Shown here piece after piece: positions 59,259-64,000 of a stretch of DNA of 64,000 nt. Positions within the stretch are counted from its first letter, which is position 1. Each line of letters begins with the position of its first letter. The notes below the pieces were generated by a model that searched no databases, was not told the origin of the DNA, and worked only from the letters and a program-made list of their open reading frames with translations. The stretch covers positions 51,450,066-51,514,065 of the forward strand of contig NC_080042.1 in assembly GCF_012489685.1 (NCBI RefSeq). The letters are read 5' to 3'. Origin of the DNA: Lotus japonicus (lineage: Eukaryota > Streptophyta > Magnoliopsida > Fabales > Fabaceae). A program made the translations under genes and the position numbers.

Positions 59259-60372
59259 GGCAGTGACTATTTGCACCTCCCCGTTTTACTAAGTCCGCCA
59301 TCTCCTTTTTTAAAAATTCCAACATTGCCCTTAGTAAAAAAAACATAAAAATGTAATATTTTATTTTTACTTTCCACACACCATCTCCTTCTTCCTCCTC
59401 ACCTCCTCTTAATCCTCCACTCCCAACTTCTTTTGGGTGATCTCAAGTCAAGAATAGAAGCTTACCCATGTAAGTTTTTACCTTTTTCCGAGCTTTTTTT
59501 CAGCTTTTTTTAGCTTTCATCACGATTTCGCGACTTCCCGACGTAACTGGTTAGTCCCGCACTTAAACATGCGGTAGTGAAACAAATTACACGCTCCCGC
59601 TAACATAAGTGCAGAAGTTAGCGGAAGTGAAAAACTTAGTCATTTCAATCGTGTTAAGGTCTGGTACTGCTACCTAAATAAAATTGATTTTCCCGCACTT
59701 AAAAGTGCGGAGCGTGATGTGTTGGAATAATAGTTCCGCAGTTTAAACTGCAGAAGGCAAATATGTGCTGCCGCATATTAAAGTGCGGACAAAACAAAGA
59801 TTTTTATATTCATTGAGCTTATTTTGTTGATTGCTTTGACCATCCGCAGGCTAACCGCACTTAAACATGCGGTAGTCATAAAACCTGTCCGCAGTTTAGA
59901 GTGCGGGCAAGTCACGAAACAGCCTCCCATGGCAGAATCAAATCGAGGGACTGAATGAAGACACAAAATACAACCTAAGCCTCGAAAACTTGTAAGAAAT
60001 AACTTACGTTGTTGTTCTTCTTGTGGGTTATGGGCTGTTGTTGTATTTTGTGGGTTTCTTCTTCTTGACTTGGTCTCCTTCTTCCTCTTCTACTTCAACT
60101 TCTTCTTCTTACTGGTTGTCCTCCTTTCTCTTCCTCTTCTTGACTTGGTTGTGAGTTAATGTGGGTTTGAGAGACTTGATTTTGTGAGGGTTGAAAATTT
60201 TGAAATTGGGTTGGAGAGGAAGAGGGGTTATACGGTTGAAAGTGGGGGAGGGTTTGTAGGAAAAGATAAGGTAGTTTTTTTTTTAATTTAAATTACTAAA
60301 GGGTATTTTGGTCTTTTTTCAGTTTTGGGGATGACGCACTTAGCAAAATAGGAGGCGCAAATAGTGACTGCC
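59259..60372. mobile_element. Non-autonomous Mutator-like element with 18-bp palindromes
   Basis: 1,114 bp. The left end GGCAGTGACTATTTGCACC pairs with the complement of the right end GGCAGTCACTATTTGCGCC. Similarity extends some 50 bp inwards. The 9-bp duplication TAAAATATA is perfect (59250-59258, 60373-60381). There is no transposase. The interior holds a group of palindromes (59557-59906) and pyrimidine-rich DNA. Confidence 0.88.
59557..59906. repeat. Cluster of 18-bp palindromes inside the Mutator-like element
   Basis: Units: 59557 (CCGCACTTAAACATGCGG), 59693 (CCGCACTTAAAAGTGCGG, nearly perfect), 59736 (CCGCAGTTTAAACTGCAG), 59771 (CCGCATATTAAAGTGCGG), 59855 (same as the first) and 59889 (CCGCAGTTTAGAGTGCGG). 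A longer hairpin lies at 59597-59624 with arms CCGCTAAC/GTTAGCGG. Spacing is irregular. Confidence 0.85.
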
Positions 60373-60381
60373 TAAAATATA

Positions 60382-61531
60382 TCCATCACAGCTCAATCCT
60401 CAATAGACGATTTTAATAACTTCCATCTTCTTAATAAACAATACTCCAATATTAGTCTATTCCGACATATTTATATATGCATGTTTCACTTTAAAAAAAA
60501 AAAATTGTGGTTTACAGACCTTAAAATGTTTTAGTGTGTTTAATTCAGTATTAGTCACTATGGTAATTCCCTTATGAAAATTGGGGTGTTACATGTAGTT
60601 GTGGCTCGCTTGAGAGAGCGGTGGTGCTGGCGTTGAATGGGAGTAAGAGCAAACCCTCGTAGGTCATTTGCGGCGTCGTTGGGCCTTATGACTTCAAATT
60701 CGACCGGAGCCAGAGACCGCAAACTTGGTGTGTCATCATTGGCAGTTTGGCACGTCAAGCTTCTGAGCCTTACTGAGACTCCTATGCAATAAACGAGATC
60801 TCTTGGGATCTTGCTTGAAGATAGTATGAATGCAGTTCATGTTGCTTTAGTTTGTATTTTTGCTCGGCTTCTCAATCGAGCACAAATCTTAAGTTCTGGT
60901 CAAAAAGTGCTTCTACGCTTGGAACATTGTCAGCTTCTGTCCAACCATATATGTTGGTGAAACGTTTGAAGTCGAATGGTAGTTTCGCTTGTTTTGAGAC
61001 CATAACTTCAAAAGTGTGTGATTGTAGTCGTATATGTGCTACAACTTTAAAATGACATATACTAAGGAACATAGATAGTATCATATTGAATTTTTTAAAA
61101 AACAAAAAAAATGAACATTTTAGAAAATTACTACATTAAAATAACGTGTGGAATTGAGTGCTTAGGGTGCCAAATTTAACTCTCATCTTGCTAATACTAT
61201 AACCGAAGAGGGGTAGCTCAGTTGGCAACACAGGCTGAGTGTGTGGGAAGATCTGCAAATTTCCTTTTTTTCTCTGAGGTGCCAGTGTTGCCGGAGTGAC
61301 TTCCCTGTGTCGTTGAAGCCAAGATGCAGGCTTCCTTTAAGGCTTTACAGATCGCAACTCCGGCAGAGTCGGATGAGTTGCTAAATGGAGCAGTTGTTTA
61401 TAAATGTAATGCACACTACTGTTCAGAAAGTCAGTCTGGTTAACTAGTACTCTAGGATTGTAGGATCTTTGTTTGATTTCTAATTTCATGAGTGAGTATG
61501 TTATAATCTTAGTGTTTTATCTATTATGCAT
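60382..61531. other. Unassigned stretch between two Mutator-like elements
   Basis: The minus strand at 60593 reads TGTAACACCCCAATTTT, a common start of Ty3 LTRs, so 60500-60593 may be an LTR fragment. At about 61212 GGTAGCTCAGTTGG matches a tRNA A box and may come from a SINE. A 77-codon minus frame (61105-60872) and its continuation are unrecognised. No gene is called. Confidence 0.35.
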
Positions 61532-61540
61532 TAAAATATA

Positions 61541-63332
61541 GGGTTAAGCGTCACATTGGTCCCTGTCTTTATGTCGCCGTCTGATTTAGGTCCCTCGCCG
61601 GAAAATTTATTGCATTTGGTCCTCGTCTTTGAAATTTTTTTGGAGCGGATCCTCGCCGGAGGGCGGAGCTCCGGCGAGTGCTTAAATGACATGCTGACTG
61701 TGTTTAACGAGGTGATGTGGAATTAAAAATAATAATAATAAAATAAAATAAAATACACCTCAGAAATTTAAATTAATTTAAAAAAAAAAACTAATTAACA
61801 AATCTAACCCAAAAATTAATTAACAAAATCAACTCCCCCAAATTAACCCCAAATCATCTTCATCAAAACCAAACCCATGTTCATCTCTCATATGAATCAA
61901 ATAAAAAATCTTCATGCTTCCTCTCTCTCTCCAGCACAACTCTTCAACTCCTAAAAAAAAGCCATAATCTTCCATTAATTTGCTGCAAAACCAATACAAA
62001 AACAAGCCAGAAGCAAGGTGCATCAGGCCAAACAACAACAAAAAAATGAAGGATCATCATCATCTTCTACCATCATCAGGCCAACAACAAGAATAGTTCA
62101 GAAACAGGGCAGGAACATGGAATATGTAGTTGCCTAAGCATTATCATCATCATCTTCTACCCTCCACCTCCACCTGCAACCCCAACACCCACCACCTTCA
62201 ACCTCACCCTCATCCCCAAACACCAACCCGCTGCAACCTCACCCTCCCCCAAACACCAACCCGCCGCAACCCGCACTCCTCAACCCCAACACCCACCCAC
62301 CTGCAACCTCACCTTCACCCGCACCCCCACCCCCAACAGAAACCCCAGAACCAGAACTTGCAGGAGAGGAAGAAGGAAGAGCAGAGCATGACCATAATCC
62401 AGATTGATTTGAAAACCCATTAACCCAGAATCAAACCCATCCACCCCCACCCTCAACAGAAACCCAACCCCAAACCCACCGGAGCAAACAAACCCACCCC
62501 CACCCTCAACAGAAACCCCACCCCATGGTTGCGCCGCCTCCTCCAACCATTGCCTTTCCTGACCGCACCACCACCTTTTCTCCTTCCTAATCGCCACCAC
62601 CACGCTTCTCTGGTTCCAGCGCGCCACCGCCACGCTCCTTCTGATTTGTGGCGAGGCACTGCCATGCTCCTCCTCCTTTCCCGAGACCAGCACCACCGCT
62701 GCCTTTCCTTGCCGGTTCCAGCCCTGCTCCCTCTTGCGAAGCCCGGATCCATCGGCGCATCGTCGTGCCGTCACCGCTGGCAGTCGCAGCACTCTGCCTC
62801 TACTCTCTCGCGGGTTAATCTTTCTTCCTCTCTCTCGATCTTAACTTCATTTTTGGGACATGGAGACATTGAAGAAGAATGAAGGAGGCTTGTATTTCTG
62901 AGTCTGAAGAAGACGAAGGAGAAGATGAGTTGGGGGATGAAGGAGGAAGAAGATCTGGGGTTGTGTTTCTGGGTTATTGATTGGGAATTTTAGGGTATGC
63001 GATTTGGGAGATTTAGGGTAATTAGGATTTGTTAATTAGATTAGGGTTAGTTAATTAGATTAGGGTTAGTTAATTAATTTAGGTTAATTTTAATTAATTG
63101 GGTAATTAATCTGATATGTAATTTTTGTTTTATTTTTTATTTTTTTTTTAATCCATGTCACCTCACTTCTCCTAGTCAGCGTTCCAAATCAGCACTCGCC
63201 GGAGCTCGGAGCTCCGGCGAGGATCTGCTCAAAAAATATTTCAAAGATGAGGACCATTTACAATAAATTTTCTGGCGAGGGACCTAGATCAGACGGCGAC
63301 ACAAAGACAGGGACCAATATAACTCTTAACCC
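61541..63332. mobile_element. Pack-MULE-like element with GC-rich interior
   Basis: 1,792 bp. Terminal inverted repeats of about 175 bp start GGGTTAAGCGTCACATTGG at the left and end as the approximate complement at the right. The perfect 9-bp duplication TAAAATATA flanks it (61532-61540, 63333-63341). Each end holds a 23-bp palindrome (61654-61676, 63197-63219) like that of the element at 19988-21734, so the two are related. The interior at 62150-62530 is the complement of the GGGTTGCGGG-type repeat in that element, so the two are inverted relative to each other. 62530-62820 is GC-rich, unlike the surroundings, and is open on both strands. Confidence 0.87.
62280..62882. pseudogene. Probable captured GC-rich gene fragment, origin unknown
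   Basis: Overlapping long frames on both strands (minus 62792-62280, 170 codons; plus 62529-62882, 117 codons) reflect high GC and low complexity. The base composition differs strongly from the AT-rich window and fits a captured 5' exon, as often seen in Pack-MULEs. I recognise no protein family and claim no function. Confidence 0.35.
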
Positions 63333-63341
63333 TAAAATATA

Positions 63342-64000
63342 TATCACTCTTTAAGTTTTGGGTGCCCACTAGGGTGGGCAAGTTTCAAACTGGTCCACCG
63401 GTGGACCACTATCATATGCCTCAGGATCTGAGAATCTTAGAATATTCTTTTATTGGATGGTGAGGATTAAATGATGGTAAAAATGATAAAAATGTAAATT
63501 TATAACCCCTCTTCATCTTCCCCAACCCACCGACCACGATCTTCATCTTCCCTAACCCACCCACCGTCTCCACCTAAACAGGGCCGGCGGTGTCACCGCC
63601 GCCACCCCTTGACCTCTCAGAACCTCTTTCTCACTCCCACGCCACCACCACCAAAAAATCCCAAAACCAGAAACTAAAGAATCCCCAATGGCAAATACCC
63701 AGAAAAAACCCATAACTCACAAACACATCATCTAGGTTCACTTCACTCACAAAGCAAGTCGGCATGTTGCGTTTTGCTTCCTTTGATGCTATGGCGATGG
63801 AGGAGGATGAAGAGATCTGAGATGGGAGCGCAGGTCTGATTCAGATCTCAATCATTCAATTCTGCGTTTTGTTTTCTAACTCTAAACCCCTCTTCTCTCT
63901 TCCTTACCAGATCGACGACGAAAATGGTCGAACCCACACAACAACCTTTCAATATATCCCCTGTTTGTTTGAGCAGTGAAGGTGCGTGCTAAAATTCTCC
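63342..64000. other. Window end: short palindrome and GC-rich tract
   Basis: A perfect 18-bp palindrome TGGTCCACCGGTGGACCA lies at 63391-63408. From about 63510 the sequence becomes C-rich (CCACC repeats, CGGCGGTGTCACCGCCG hairpin near 63587) and may be the 5' UTR of a gene or another element running off the window. Confidence 0.35.

Noticed and set aside
61205..61260. tRNA gene suggested by GGTAGCTCAGTTGG
   Set aside because: No B box or acceptor-stem pairing follows; at best a tRNA-derived SINE fragment.

Overview
This is nuclear DNA from a flowering plant, most likely a legume. The evidence is intron-rich genes with plant-type proteins, AT-rich intergenic DNA, and a dense layer of plant transposons (Ty3 chromovirus, Ty1/copia, TRIM, L1-type LINE, mariner/Stowaway and many Mutator-like elements). 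The legume assignment rests on the style of the repeats and proteins and is an inference. No bacterial features and no CRISPR array were seen.

Layout. (1) 999-4838 (+) holds the last nine exons of CPSF100, a subunit of the mRNA cleavage and polyadenylation complex; its 5' part lies off the window. (2) 5225-10640 is a complete, very young Ty3 chromovirus on the minus strand, inserted just behind CPSF100, with identical 386-bp LTRs and a TTCTT target duplication. Its gag-pol frame carries two in-frame TAG codons. (3) 17849-11578 (-) is a NIN-like protein (NLP6/7 type) transcription factor gene in five exons, with a one-base frameshift between the RWP-RK and PB1 domains. (4) 19943-25737 is a Mutator-like element with a decayed transposase-OTU gene. 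A second, gene-capturing Mutator-like element (19988-21734) is nested just inside its left end. (5) 26-34 kb is AT-rich and holds LINE, copia and mariner remnants. (6) 34824-54977 (+) is a complete tripeptidyl-peptidase II gene. My 34-exon model sums to exactly 1,325 codons, and the introns contain Stowaway, TRIM and LTR debris. (7) 58832-58092 (-) is an intronless type I (M-alpha) MADS-box gene like AGL62. (8) 59259-63332 holds two more Mutator-like elements, one of them gene-capture-like.

The four host genes have unrelated roles (RNA 3'-end processing, nitrate-type transcriptional regulation, cytosolic peptide turnover, reproductive transcription factor) and no operon-like logic links them. 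The most unusual pattern is structural. Five elements with perfect 9-bp target duplications (Mutator superfamily) all carry short palindromes with GC-containing arms. Three carry arrays of them: 17-bp units on a 24-bp period, 18-bp units, and 21-bp units. The other two carry one 23-bp palindrome in each terminal repeat. I regard these palindrome arrays as the best candidate here for something not well described.

Exon borders, splice phases and target duplications were read by eye. Protein identities come from recognised family motifs, not from database searches.
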